Assembly: GCA_039180865.1 (NCBI GenBank)
Contig: JBCDCZ010000020.1
Coordinates: 1 to 28,172 of the forward strand
Direction: 5' to 3'
DNA length: 28,172 nucleotides
Source: JBCDCU01 sp039180865
GTDB taxonomy: Bacteria; Pseudomonadota; Alphaproteobacteria; Rhizobiales; JACESI01
The position numbers and the translations under genes are program-made. Below the pieces are notes generated by a model. It made no database searches and was not told the origin of the DNA. It saw only the letters and a program-made list of their open reading frames with translations. Shown here one piece after another: positions 1 through 8,239 of the stretch (position 1 is its first letter; each line of letters opens with the position of its first letter).

Positions 1-1035
1 GAAATGACCGGGCGCATGCAGACCTTCGCTGATGTCTTCGGGTCGCGTCAGCAGGACCTCACCCGCGTTCTAGGCGAGCGCATGGATTCCATGACACATC
101 GCCTGGGGCAGAACCTGGCCGAGACCAACAAATCTACACACGACAATCTAAAAGCGCTCGGCGAGCGCCTTGCAGTCATCGACCGGGCGCAAAGCAATAT
201 CACGATACTGTCTTCTCAGGTTGTCGAACTCCAGAGCATTCTTGCCAACAAACAGACACGCGGTGCTTTCGGACAAGCGCGGATGGAGGCGATTGTCGCC
301 GACGGCTTGGCGCAGGGAAGCTTTGCCTTTCAGGCCATACTCTCGAATGGAACACGGCCTGATTGTGTCGTCTTCATGCCGAACGACGCGCCTGATCTTG
401 TGATTGATGCAAAGTTCCCGTTGGAAGCGTGGAACACTGTTCGCAATACCGAAAACCCCGAAGTCGTCAAAGCCGCACAGACGCAGTTTCGCCGCGACAT
501 CGAAAAGCACATTAAAGATATTGCTGAACGCTATCTGATCGCCGGGGAGACGCAGGACACCGCCTTCATGTTCGTGCCTTCCGAATCGATCTTTGCGGAT
601 ATTCACGAGCACTACGAAGATATCATCCAGAAGGCCCATCGCAGCCGGGTCGTCCTTGTTTCACCATCGTTGCTGATGTTGTCGATCCAGGTCGTTCAGA
701 CCGTTTTGCGTGATCAGCGCATGCGTGAACAGGCGCACATCATTCAAAAAGAAGTCATGGCGCTGATGCAGGACGTTGCGCGTCTCGATGACCGGGTAGA
801 CAAATTGCAAGCGCATTTCCAGCAATCGACGAAGGATATCGATCTGATCCTCACATCAACGCGCAAGATCACCTCGCGCGGCGCGAAAATCGAAGCGCTT
901 GATTTTTCAGATAGAGCCGGGGATCTGGAGCCCACTGGAAACATAGAGGCCGCTGATACTAAAAAGGCCGCCCAAAGCTCCAATAAACCCGGGCAGCCTG
1001 ATCTTCTTGAACCTGATCTCCTCGCTGGAGAATAA
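1..1035 (+). CDS. rmuC: RmuC family DNA recombination protein, 5' end cut by window
   Basis: The reading frame is open from base 1, so the gene starts upstream and 344 codons are visible. RmuC proteins have an N-terminal membrane segment, a long coiled coil and a restriction-endonuclease-like core; they are linked to limiting inversions at repeats. The visible part begins in Gln/Leu/Glu-rich coiled coil (about the first 80 residues). The core then follows with RGAFGQARMEAIV, RPDCVVFMPN, LVIDAKFPLEAW and the conserved MFVPSESIFADIHEHY and VVLVSPSLLM. A helical region and a Ser/Lys/Pro-rich tail end the protein. The signature DAKFP agrees with the nuclease-like fold, but nuclease activity is inferred from the family. 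The gene converges on the OmpA-type lipoprotein gene with only 8 bases between the stop codons and no obvious terminator. Confidence 0.88.
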   Translation, partial: EMTGRMQTFADVFGSRQQDLTRVLGERMDSMTHRLGQNLAETNKSTHDNLKALGERLAVIDRAQSNITILSSQVVELQSILANKQTRGAFGQARMEAIVADGLAQGSFAFQAILSNGTRPDCVVFMPNDAPDLVIDAKFPLEAWNTVRNTENPEVVKAAQTQFRRDIEKHIKDIAERYLIAGETQDTAFMFVPSESIFADIHEHYEDIIQKAHRSRVVLVSPSLLMLSIQVVQTVLRDQRMREQAHIIQKEVMALMQDVARLDDRVDKLQAHFQQSTKDIDLILTSTRKITSRGAKIEALDFSDRAGDLEPTGNIEAADTKKAAQSSNKPGQPDLLEPDLLAGE

Positions 1036-1043
1036 CCGCGCCT

Positions 1044-1727
1044 CTAACCTGCGGTAAGCGGCGAGATCCTGATTTCTACGCGGCGGTTAAGCGCTTTCCC
1101 CTCAGGTGTAGCGTTGGTCGCGACCGGACGGTTTTCGCCGAAACCCTGCGCCGCGAACCGACGTGGATCCAGCCCTTGTCCAACTAGATAATTTGCAACA
1201 TTCGCTGCGCGGCGTTCTGACAGGTCGAAATTGAATTTGTCGTCGCCATCGCTATCGGTATGGCCCAGAACATCGACAATCGACTGGTCGAACCGGTCAA
1301 GCACGACCGCGACTGAGTTCAAAACTGGGAAGAAGCTCGGCTGCACCTGGTCCGCGCCACTCGAGAAGGTGACGTTGCTTGGCATATTCAAGATGATGCC
1401 GTCAGGGGTGCGGGTGACGCTCACACCGGTCCCCTGCAATTGCTGACGCAGTTCGGCTTCCTGCCGATCGAGGAAGACGCCGACGCCACCGCCGGTCAAA
1501 GCGCCAAGCCCGGCGCCGATGAGGGCTCCGCGCCGTGCGTTTCCGCCACCGACATTGTTGCCGATGACCGCACCGGCAAGTGCACCGGCAGCAGCACCAA
1601 GGCCGGTACCAGCCACGGATTTGCGCAGTTGGGTGTCACCCGTAAAGGCATCCTGCGTTGTGAGGCAGCCGGAGAGTGATAGTGAGAGCGCAGCGACAAC
1701 AACGCCGCTTTTCATGGATATTGTCAT
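1044..1727 (-). CDS. OmpA-family peptidoglycan-binding lipoprotein (YiaD-like)
   Basis: This is a 227-residue outer-membrane lipoprotein. The N-terminus is a lipoprotein signal: a Lys after the start region, a hydrophobic run VVVAALSLSL, and lipobox LSGC with Cys 21 as the lipidated residue. Residues about 40-80 form a Gly-zipper segment (GLGAAAGALAGAVIG and GALIGAGLGALTGGG), as in YmgG/OmpA-like envelope proteins. The C-terminal OmpA domain has LGHTDSDGDD, DLSERRAANV and GFGENRPV, which carry the Asp and Arg that grip meso-diaminopimelate in this family. The frame also allows a GTG start six bases upstream (1733). The ATG at 1727 is preferred because AAGG lies 9 bases before it. The likely role is anchoring the outer membrane to peptidoglycan. 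No partner gene is adjacent. Confidence 0.85.
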   Translation of the reverse strand: MTISMKSGVVVAALSLSLSGCLTTQDAFTGDTQLRKSVAGTGLGAAAGALAGAVIGNNVGGGNARRGALIGAGLGALTGGGVGVFLDRQEAELRQQLQGTGVSVTRTPDGIILNMPSNVTFSSGADQVQPSFFPVLNSVAVVLDRFDQSIVDVLGHTDSDGDDKFNFDLSERRAANVANYLVGQGLDPRRFAAQGFGENRPVATNATPEGKALNRRVEIRISPLTAG

Positions 1728-2109
1728 TTGCACGGACCTTCGAAACGTTTTGCCGCTAGAAATGCCTGAAAGGCGGCAGTTATGTGGTGATTCTCGGTAT
1801 GATCACAAACATTATCCCCTGCAATTTTGGTTAACGGATTGTCATTTTTTGGGATAATGGCAGATGTTTCCGACGAAAAGCCGTTCGGTTCCGTGGGTTT
1901 TGAAGCCTTTCGGGGGTGCAGATCACATGGATTTGACCAGTGATTCCTCATGGAACCGCCGCTTTTTTTCTCATTGAGGTAATGTTTGGACCGATGCCCA
2001 CCCTGTTCACATTGCCCTTGACGCGAGGACCTCACAGTCTGACGGCTACAAATGAAGTACCGACCACGACGCGAAATCCGCACGTCATTCCAGTCACGGA
2101 GATAAACCC
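1728..2109. other. Divergent intergenic region, no gene seen
   Basis: These 382 bases separate the minus-strand lipoprotein gene from the plus-strand SDR gene. Short open frames on both strands have no credible start or ribosome site. The stretch is relatively AT-rich around 1800-1860. It must hold the promoters of both neighbours. A TTGACG hexamer lies at 2018-2023, but no good -10 box stands 16-18 bases downstream, so no promoter is called. GGAG at about 2098-2101 is the ribosome site of the SDR gene. Confidence 0.6.
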
Positions 2110-2820
2110 ATGCAAGATCCAGTCGCCATTTTGACCGGCGTTGGAAGCGGCCTTTCAGCTTCACTCGCGCGCCTTCTCAAGAAAGAAGGTTATCGCCTCC
2201 GGCTCAGCGCTCGAAGCACCGAAAAGCTGGCAGGTCTTGCAGATGAGACGGGGGCAGACGTCGTGGCTGCCAATGTGGCCGACGCCGGAGATGTGAAGGC
2301 CGTCTTCTCGAACCTCGACGGTCCATTGCGGGTTGCCGTTGCTCACCCTTCGGCCCGAGTCCGTGGTTCGCTCGACGGACTTGAACCGGAAGATGTGCGC
2401 CAGGCCATCGAAGTGACCGCGTTCGGTTCGTTTCTTGTGGGTCAGGCAGCAGCCCGCGTCATGCTATCCCAGGAGCCGGACGAGGCTGGCGTGCGCGGCA
2501 CGATCCTCTTTACCGGTGCGTCAGCCGGCGTGAAAGGCTTTCCACAATCCGCCCCGTTTGCGATGGGCAAATTCGCCCAACGTGGGCTCGCGCAATCCAT
2601 GGCGCGCGAACTCCATCCAAAAGGAATCCACGTCGCCTGGATCAACATCGATGGCGGGATCCGCAACGAAGCCCGGCCAGAGCGGGTGGAAACCGCTGAC
2701 AATCCGGATTCGATGCTTGATCCGGATGCGATTGCCGAGACTTATCTCGCACTCATCAAACAGCACAGGTCAGCCTGGACGGAAGAACTTGCCGTTCGCC
2801 CCTGGGTCGAACGCTTCTAG
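2110..2820 (+). CDS. Divergent short-chain dehydrogenase/reductase-fold protein lacking the catalytic Tyr
   Basis: The protein is 236 residues with a Rossmann fold of the SDR type. The nucleotide-binding loop is LTGVGSGLS (residues 8-16). The active-site region reads TGASAG (Ser 138) and SAPFAMGKFAQ, so the usual Tyr of YxxxK is Phe 150 while Lys 154 is kept. The usual NNAG motif is absent (VAVAHPSARVRG is found there), and the helix-4 Asn position reads EVTAFG. Some SDR-like proteins with FxxxKFALR-type motifs are common in proteobacteria, so this may be a known non-classical subgroup rather than a decayed gene. The frame is intact and has a good ribosome site (GGAG, about 8 bases before ATG). 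Substrate unknown. It converges on recR over a shared hairpin. Confidence 0.8.
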   Translation: MQDPVAILTGVGSGLSASLARLLKKEGYRLRLSARSTEKLAGLADETGADVVAANVADAGDVKAVFSNLDGPLRVAVAHPSARVRGSLDGLEPEDVRQAIEVTAFGSFLVGQAAARVMLSQEPDEAGVRGTILFTGASAGVKGFPQSAPFAMGKFAQRGLAQSMARELHPKGIHVAWINIDGGIRNEARPERVETADNPDSMLDPDAIAETYLALIKQHRSAWTEELAVRPWVERF

Positions 2821-2839
2821 AGACTCCCGATCAATCGAT

Positions 2840-2862
2840 GCACAGCGTCTAAAGCGCTGTGC
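2840..2862. terminator. Hairpin between convergent SDR and recR genes
   Basis: GCACAGCG pairs with CGCTGTGC (8 base pairs, 7-base loop). The hairpin lies 20 bases past the SDR stop and overlaps the last codons of recR. Neither side has a long T run, so it may act as a weak terminator or as a transcript-end stabiliser. Confidence 0.4.
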
Positions 2863-3454
2863 GCTGACGAATTGCGGCGGATAAGGTTCCCTCGTCAAGA
2901 TAATCCAGCTCGCCGCCAACCGGCACACCATGGGCAAGTCGGGAGACGGACACATCGAAATCTGCCAACTGATCCATGATGTAATGCGCAGTGGTCTGAC
3001 CCTCGACCGTCGCGTTCACAGCCAGGATGACTTCTTTAACGACACCTTCCGACACCCGGTCAACAAGCCCTGCAATGTTCAGATCCTCAGGTCCGATCCC
3101 ATCAAGTGGCGACAGCGTTCCACCGAGCACGTGGTAACGGCTGTTAACGGCAGAGGCCCGTTCAAGCGCCCAGAGGTCGGAGACATCCTCAACAACAACA
3201 AGTGTCGCAGGATCGCGCCGATCATCGCAGCAAATTGTACAGGGCGAACGCGTATCGACATTGCCGCACACCTTGCAGACAACAATCCTGTCAACCGCTT
3301 CATTCAGGGAGGCGGCAAGCGGGACCATCACCTTGTCCTTGTTTTTGACAAGATGAAGGACAGCCCGACGCGCTGAACGAGAGCCAAGACCCGGAAGTTT
3401 CGCGAGCAGCTGGACGAGCCGTTCGATCTCGGGGCCGGTAACCGATTTTGCCAT
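2849..3454 (-). CDS. recR: Recombination mediator protein RecR
   Basis: This 201-residue protein has the full RecR layout. The N-terminal helix-hairpin-helix is at LAKLPGLGSRSARRAVLHL. A four-Cys zinc module follows at Cys 60, 63, 72 and 75 (VVCKVCG ... PCTICC). The Toprim domain has VVVEDVSDLWALE, and the Walker-B-like C-terminal stretch includes LAHGVPVGGELDYLD. RecR works with RecO/RecF to load RecA at gaps. The frame extends upstream to 3484, but ATG at 3454 is chosen: GAGGA lies 6 bases before it and MAKSVTGPEIERL matches normal RecR starts. In most bacteria recR follows dnaX and ybaB; here those two lie about 4.8 kb away on the same strand. It follows the TPR gene with a 73-base gap. 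Confidence 0.96.
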   Translation of the reverse strand: MAKSVTGPEIERLVQLLAKLPGLGSRSARRAVLHLVKNKDKVMVPLAASLNEAVDRIVVCKVCGNVDTRSPCTICCDDRRDPATLVVVEDVSDLWALERASAVNSRYHVLGGTLSPLDGIGPEDLNIAGLVDRVSEGVVKEVILAVNATVEGQTTAHYIMDQLADFDVSVSRLAHGVPVGGELDYLDEGTLSAAIRQRTAL

Positions 3455-3527
3455 GATGTCCTCGGGTGCACTGTTTTCACCCAATATAGGGCGATTCGGC
3501 CCAGGACGCGCTTAGTTCGTTCGGAAT

Positions 3528-4907
3528 TCAGCGGTTCACCGCAGCAAGGTTGCGCTCAACAATCTCCGTCAGAAAATGCCCGCGCGGCAGTTTCTCGCGA
3601 AAGACCGAAAGTGCGTGTTCGTAATGCGGCCGCGCTTTCTCGGGGCTTCCAGATTGTTCAAGGGCATAACCGAGATTGTTGGCGATACGGGCGACACTGA
3701 CATCGCCACGACCGAGTTTCGCCTCGCTGATTCTGAGCGCCCGTTCATAGAGTGGCACCGACTCGGATTGCCGGTTCAGCGCATCGAGAACCTGTCCCAG
3801 ATTTACGAGACGCGAAGCAAGTTCAATGCTGTCAGGTCCGAAACGGTCTTCCCCCTGGGCGGCAGCCCGCTCGGCAAGCGGGAGTGCCTTTTCATGGGCG
3901 CCAGCATAGGTGTAGACCTGCGCGAGGTTATTCGCAGCTCTCAACGTATTTTCGTGATCCGGTCCGAGTGCTTCTTCAAAAATCGCAAGCAGTGCTTCTG
4001 CGTGTGGAACGGCAAGGTCGAAACGCTGAAGGTCAGTATAAATCGTGCTGACTTTGCTGCGCATTTTCTGTGTGAGCGCAGCGGATGGTCCTTCCGTCTT
4101 CTCGAAAATCACGATCGCACGCTCGTAATAAGGCGCCGCTTTCCCCTTGAGACTCGCGTTGTCATAAAGTTCGGCGAGCGCGGCGTATCGTTCGCCAAGA
4201 GCCAGACTCTCTTTAGGCAATTGTTCTTCTGAAGCGGCGATGTAGGCTTCCATATACGGAATGGCCTGATCGTTCTCGAAGCGTTTTGCATAAAAGAATG
4301 CCAGATCACCCAGGCGCGAAAGCCGCACCGGATCGTCGTTCTCAAGCACAGCCTCACTGATCTCATAGGCACGCTTGAATGCTTGTTCCGCCGCATCCGG
4401 CAAGTTCGAATGGTCATAAGCCCGGGCAAGATTGCTCAGCGCTTTGGCAAATTCCGGATGATCTTCGCCGAGCGCCTTGCCGTAAAGCTGCACACTTTCT
4501 TCAAACGCTTCCAAGCCCTCTTTTAGTCGGTTGAGACCTGTCGCCGCGATCCCGATATGCGAGTAGGCTCGTGCGCGGCGTTCGTCATCTTTCTCATTTC
4601 CTGCAATTTGAAGAAGGGCGAGGGCATGTGCCATTTGAAGATCAGGACGTCTGATCCGTGATGCCGCTTCGCTTGCCTTGAGGTGAATATCAAAGCTCGT
4701 CTTTAGCGTATCAGCGGCAAGCGCATAATCCCGGTAGGCCGTAACCCAGTCGCCCTTTTCCTCGTGAGACAAGCCCCGTCGGAAAAAATGATCCGCCTGC
4801 TCGCGTGTTTCCGGTGAGACCCCGAGCTGCTGAGCCGATACGGGAGCACCTGAGACAAGCATAAACAGGACGGTCACTGACATGACCCTGGCTAGAATGC
4901 GCGCCAT
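3528..4907 (-). CDS. Secreted tetratricopeptide-repeat protein, kinesin-light-chain type
   Basis: The protein has 459 residues and a Sec signal peptide (Arg-containing start, hydrophobic MSVTVLFMLVSGAPVSA, cleavage after AQA-like VSAQ at about residue 25). The rest is made of about eight to nine TPR units of roughly 42 residues, of the kinesin-light-chain subtype, recognised by recurring LGEDHPEFAKALSNLA, LGPDHENTLRAANNLA, FGPDSIELASRLVNLG and LGRGDVSVARIANNLG. It has no catalytic domain. It is likely a periplasmic protein-protein scaffold; the partner is unknown. GAAGGGAAGAG directly precedes the ATG. It is divergent from the arsR-like gene (177 bases between them) and is transcribed towards recR. 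Confidence 0.85.
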   Translation of the reverse strand: MARILARVMSVTVLFMLVSGAPVSAQQLGVSPETREQADHFFRRGLSHEEKGDWVTAYRDYALAADTLKTSFDIHLKASEAASRIRRPDLQMAHALALLQIAGNEKDDERRARAYSHIGIAATGLNRLKEGLEAFEESVQLYGKALGEDHPEFAKALSNLARAYDHSNLPDAAEQAFKRAYEISEAVLENDDPVRLSRLGDLAFFYAKRFENDQAIPYMEAYIAASEEQLPKESLALGERYAALAELYDNASLKGKAAPYYERAIVIFEKTEGPSAALTQKMRSKVSTIYTDLQRFDLAVPHAEALLAIFEEALGPDHENTLRAANNLAQVYTYAGAHEKALPLAERAAAQGEDRFGPDSIELASRLVNLGQVLDALNRQSESVPLYERALRISEAKLGRGDVSVARIANNLGYALEQSGSPEKARPHYEHALSVFREKLPRGHFLTEIVERNLAAVNR

Positions 4908-5010
4908 TCTCTTCCCTTCACCAACACTTCACGTGGGCGTTAATTATCGCCGAATGCTGCATGCGTCCATTACGGGGCGTCCCCGCGTCATCACATCTTC
5001 GCGAAGCCGG

Positions 5011-5037
5011 TTGCAATTTTCCAAATAACGATATAAC
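5011..5037 (+). promoter_or_regulatory. Predicted promoter of the arsR-permease unit
   Basis: TTGCAA (5011-5016) and TATAAC (5032-5037) are spaced by 15 bases, slightly short. The -10 box lies inside the palindrome at 5029-5048, which is the arrangement expected for a promoter blocked by a bound repressor. Confidence 0.5.
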
Positions 5038-5048
5038 TAGTTTTATCG
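5029..5048. promoter_or_regulatory. Palindromic operator for the ArsR-type repressor
   Basis: CGATATAACTAGTTTTATCG is a 20-base inverted repeat around ACTAGT with a single mismatched pair. It ends 36 bases before the ArsR-like start codon. ArsR/SmtB dimers bind such AT-rich dyads next to their own genes, so autoregulation is inferred. Confidence 0.65.
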
Positions 5049-5084
5049 AATTATTATTCTGAAATCGCCAGAGCTGGAATCACT

Positions 5085-5408
5085 ATGGACCCGGAACTTG
5101 CTGCTGAAAGCTTTGCCGCAATGGGGGCGACAACCCGGCTTGACGTCGTCCGCAATCTTGTGCGCGCCGGGGAGCGCGGACTAACGGTGGGTGAGATCAA
5201 AGACCGAACTGGTCTTCCCGCTTCAACGCTCGCGCATCATTTGAAAACCCTCTCCCAGGCCGGATTGATTGTGCAGGAGCGAAAGGGACGGGAGATCATT
5301 TCTCGCGCCAATTATGCGCATCTTCAAAGGCTTGCCGGTTTCATTCTGGAAGAATGCTGTGTCGATGCCGGGTCGATTGCCCCGCTAACCGAGGACGAAA
5401 CCGTATGA
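5085..5408 (+). CDS. ArsR/SmtB-family winged-helix repressor with C-terminal Cys pair
   Basis: This 107-residue protein is a single winged-helix domain of ArsR type. The recognition region is LTVGEIKDRTGLPASTLAHHLKTL written in two parts: LTVGEIKDRTGLPAS then TLAHHLKTLSQAGL, with the wing at VQERKGREIISR. The classical ELCVCDL metal site in helix 3 is absent. The only cysteines are the vicinal pair Cys 91-Cys 92 near the C-terminus (FILEECCVD). ArsR proteins with C-terminal vicinal cysteines are known, for example in Acidithiobacillus ferrooxidans, and bind trivalent arsenicals; that makes such a ligand a fair inference. The ribosome site is weak (GGAA, 6 bases upstream). Its stop overlaps the permease start by 4 bases (ATGA), so the two are translationally coupled. 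Confidence 0.88.
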   Translation: MDPELAAESFAAMGATTRLDVVRNLVRAGERGLTVGEIKDRTGLPASTLAHHLKTLSQAGLIVQERKGREIISRANYAHLQRLAGFILEECCVDAGSIAPLTEDETV

Positions 5409-6442
5409 GCACTTTCTCGCAAGCACGCTTAAGCCAACGGTTCAACTGGAAAGTCTGGTTCCTGACCCCGTGGACCGTGACACTCGGCGTTCCGCTCATT
5501 GTTCTCTTCGCCGATCCCACTGCCGTTTCAGGTTTCGTTACCTTTGCCTTATCAGCGCTCATCGGGACGCTGCCTTACATCGCTTTTGCTGTTGTCCTGA
5601 TCGCCGGGTTAAAGGCGGCGGGAGCAGAAGCAACGATTGCCGAGGCATTCAAGGGGCGCGAGGATCGTATGATTGTTCTTGCCGCCCTATTCGGCGGGCT
5701 TGCTCCTTTCTGTTCTTGCGAAGTCATCCCGTTCATTGCCGGGCTTCTCGCTTTCGGCGCACCGCTTTCAGCCGTCATGGCTTTCTGGCTTTCTTCGCCA
5801 CTCATCGATCCGCCAACCCTCCTGATTACCGCGGCCGCTCTCGGTTGGCCTTTTGCTGTCGGCAAGGCAGTCTTTGCCGTCGCTCTCGGTCTCTTTGGCG
5901 GCTACACGGTGAAATTCCTGATGAAGGGTGGCGCGCTCGATAAACCACTGCGAACTTATCAGCGGTCAGGCTGCGGTTGCGGCACCGCCAATCCGTTCGA
6001 CGGCACGCCACAATGGCGCTTCTGGCTGGAAGCACCGCGCCGCACAGTTTTTCGCGAAGAGTTTGCTGCCAACGCTCTGTTTCTCATCAAATGGCTTGCA
6101 CTCGCTTACGTTCTGGAAGCGGTTCTCGTCACCTATGTCCCCGCGTCCGCCATTGCCGGTCTCGTTGGTGGTGATGGTGTTGATGCAATTGCGATTTCAG
6201 CGCTTCTCGGTATGCCTGCCTATCTGAATTCCTATGTTGCCCCGCCGCTTCTTGCGGGCCTCATTGAACAGGGTATGGGAAATGGTGCCGCGATGGCCTT
6301 CATGGTTGCCGGAGCCGTCAGCTCCATCCCCGCAATGGCTGCCGTCTTCTCACTCGTGAAGAAGAAGGTCTTTGCCCTTTATCTCGGGCTTGGCGTGAGC
6401 GGTGCCATCATGTCTGGCATCCTTTTTGAGCTCGTCATTTAA
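5405..6442 (+). CDS. YraQ/ArsP-type (DUF318) membrane permease
   Basis: The protein has 345 residues and about eight to ten membrane segments. The family mark is GGLAPFCSCEVIPFIAGLL with Cys 103 and Cys 105; a second pair, Cys 190 and Cys 192 (RSGCGCG), starts the cytoplasmic loop between the two halves. A repeat-like second half contains LLGMPAYLNSYVAPPLL. DUF318 permeases include ArsP, which exports trivalent organoarsenicals such as methylarsenite, but also many members of unknown substrate. Coupling to a two-Cys ArsR regulator supports a thiol-reactive metalloid substrate here; methylarsenite is possible but not shown. The frame opens 51 bases upstream inside arsR, but ATG at 5405 is the natural start. 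It probably has one promoter in common with the regulator (5011-5037). Confidence 0.85.
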   Translation: MSTFSQARLSQRFNWKVWFLTPWTVTLGVPLIVLFADPTAVSGFVTFALSALIGTLPYIAFAVVLIAGLKAAGAEATIAEAFKGREDRMIVLAALFGGLAPFCSCEVIPFIAGLLAFGAPLSAVMAFWLSSPLIDPPTLLITAAALGWPFAVGKAVFAVALGLFGGYTVKFLMKGGALDKPLRTYQRSGCGCGTANPFDGTPQWRFWLEAPRRTVFREEFAANALFLIKWLALAYVLEAVLVTYVPASAIAGLVGGDGVDAIAISALLGMPAYLNSYVAPPLLAGLIEQGMGNGAAMAFMVAGAVSSIPAMAAVFSLVKKKVFALYLGLGVSGAIMSGILFELVI

Positions 6443-6572
6443 GATCAGAGACGTGGTGCAATGGTCTAGATCTGGCGCGTTTCAGCAAAGCGGTTTTGCG
6501 GATTACACGGACTCGACGCGGATCTTGTGAGCAGGCAAGGTCCGGCGAGTTCCTGCAAGATCGGCTTAGTGG

Positions 6573-7493
6573 ATGTCTGAACGCAAACCCTTCTGGCTCC
6601 TCGCCGCCCCCGCGATCTTCCTGTTTCTATGGTCCGGCGGCTATGTGGTTGCGAAAATCGGCCTGAGTTACGCCGAACCGCTCTCCCTGTTGGTCCTGCG
6701 TTTCTTTCTGGTTCTTGTGCTGATGGGCGCCATTGCGCTTTTCGTCCGACCACCGCTTCCGGAAAAAGCCGCTGGCTGGGGCCACCTTGCCGTGGTCGGT
6801 TTTCTCATGCAGTCGGTCCATTTCGGGATGGTTTATCTCGCGATGAAAGCCGGTGTCGCAGCAGGAACCGCAGCACTCATCCTTTCGCTGAACCCCGTCC
6901 TTGTCGCCGTAGGCGCTCCTTATTTTGTTGCTGAACGGGTCTCATGGAAACAGTGGCTCGGCCTGATGCTCGGATTATGCGGGGCTACTGTCGTCATCGT
7001 TTCGCGGTCCGACATTGATCCGCCAAGCCTGCTAGGCTTTACGTGTGCAGCTCTTGGCCTGTCAGGTATCGCTGCGGCCACCCTTTGGGAAAAGCGGTTT
7101 GGTCTCTCGCACCATCCAGTTACAGCCAATCTCATTGGATATGGGGCAGGATTCCTCGGACTTTTGCCGTTCGCCCTGGCACTTGAGAGTTTTCGCTTCG
7201 ACTGGAGTTTCGAATTCGGGCTTGTTCTGGTTTATCTCGTGATCGGCAATTCAGTGATCGCCGTCGGGCTTCTTCTCGCAATGATCCGCGCGGGGGCTGC
7301 AAGCCAGGTTTCATCGCTCTTTTTCCTGACCGCTCCGGTCGCGGCCGTCATGGCGTGGCTATCACTCGGTGATGCAATGCCTATGGCCGCCTGGGTGGGT
7401 ATGGCGATTGCCGCAACCGGTGTTTTTATTGCGACAAGACCGCGGACGCGGGCCGATGCGCCGAGCGAGGAGCCTCAGCCCCGTCCAAGATAA
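6573..7493 (+). CDS. EamA-domain (DMT superfamily) transporter
   Basis: The protein has 306 residues, ten predicted membrane helices and two EamA repeats (about residues 10-140 and 150-290). Family marks are LWSGGYVVAKIGLSYAEPL at the start, AALILSLNPVLVAVGAP in the first repeat and SLFFLTAPVAAVMAWLSLG in the second. Members export amino acids, nucleobase derivatives or other metabolites; the substrate cannot be read from sequence. There are 130 bases after the permease stop, no strong ribosome site (start at ATG 6573) and no clear promoter. Its last 19 bases overlap the end of the convergent SDR gene. The C-terminus is a short basic, Pro-rich tail. Confidence 0.85.
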   Translation: MSERKPFWLLAAPAIFLFLWSGGYVVAKIGLSYAEPLSLLVLRFFLVLVLMGAIALFVRPPLPEKAAGWGHLAVVGFLMQSVHFGMVYLAMKAGVAAGTAALILSLNPVLVAVGAPYFVAERVSWKQWLGLMLGLCGATVVIVSRSDIDPPSLLGFTCAALGLSGIAAATLWEKRFGLSHHPVTANLIGYGAGFLGLLPFALALESFRFDWSFEFGLVLVYLVIGNSVIAVGLLLAMIRAGAASQVSSLFFLTAPVAAVMAWLSLGDAMPMAAWVGMAIAATGVFIATRPRTRADAPSEEPQPRPR

Positions 7494-8230
7494 GGCATCT
7501 TGGTTGCCATCAGGGTCATGAATTGAACGTTGGCTGAAAGCGGCAGTTCGGCGATATAACGGACGGCCTCGCCGACGTGGGAAAGATCCATAATCGGTTC
7601 CGGCACGATGTCTCCGTTCGCCTGCATTGCACCCTTTGACAAGGGAATTGCAATGTCGCTTGCCGCATTGCCGATATCGATCTGCGAACACGCAATATCG
7701 AATGGTCTGCCATCTAGGGAAAGCGACTTTGTAAGCCCTGTAATCGCGTGCTTGGTTACCGTATATGGCACAGAACCCGGTCTTGGTGCGTGGGCCGAAA
7801 TCGACCCGTTGTTAATGATGCGCCCGCCTTGCGGCTCCTGCCGACGCATCAGCGAAAAGGCGGCCCGGGCGCATAAAAACGACCCGGTGAGGTTGGCAGA
7901 AAGGGCATTCTGCCATTCTTCCTCCGTCAATTCGTCAATGAGCTTACCGGCAATAAAGATACCGGCATTGTTGAAGAGAACATCGAGACGGCCGTGTTCA
8001 TCCTCGATCGTATTAAACATTGCGGCGACACCATCTGCGTCGCCCACATCACAGGCATTGACCGATCCCGATCCCTCCGGGCTTTCTTTAAGGCCTTCGT
8101 CGAGCGCTGCCCGAAGCCGATCGCGATTGCGCCCGTTGAAGACGACATGAAACCCCGCCGCCATCAATTCATGGGCCGCGGCCTTTCCGATCCCGGATCC
8201 GGCCCCGGTGATGAGCGCAATCTTCGTCAT
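7475..8230 (-). CDS. Short-chain dehydrogenase/reductase, classical type
   Basis: This 251-residue SDR has all classical features: TGAGSGIG (residues 9-16), FNNAG (86-90), Asn 113, Ser 143, Tyr 156 and Lys 160 (YTVTK). The charged FNGRNRDRL after the second strand suggests NADP(H) preference, as Arg residues there usually bind the 2'-phosphate. Substrate unknown. It starts 9 bases after the ybaB stop with AGGA before its ATG, so it is probably the third gene of the dnaX-ybaB transcript, in the place where recR normally lies. Its tail overlaps the eamA gene by 19 bases. Confidence 0.88.
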   Translation of the reverse strand: MTKIALITGAGSGIGKAAAHELMAAGFHVVFNGRNRDRLRAALDEGLKESPEGSGSVNACDVGDADGVAAMFNTIEDEHGRLDVLFNNAGIFIAGKLIDELTEEEWQNALSANLTGSFLCARAAFSLMRRQEPQGGRIINNGSISAHAPRPGSVPYTVTKHAITGLTKSLSLDGRPFDIACSQIDIGNAASDIAIPLSKGAMQANGDIVPEPIMDLSHVGEAVRYIAELPLSANVQFMTLMATKMPYLGRG

Positions 8231-8239
8231 CCTGATGTC

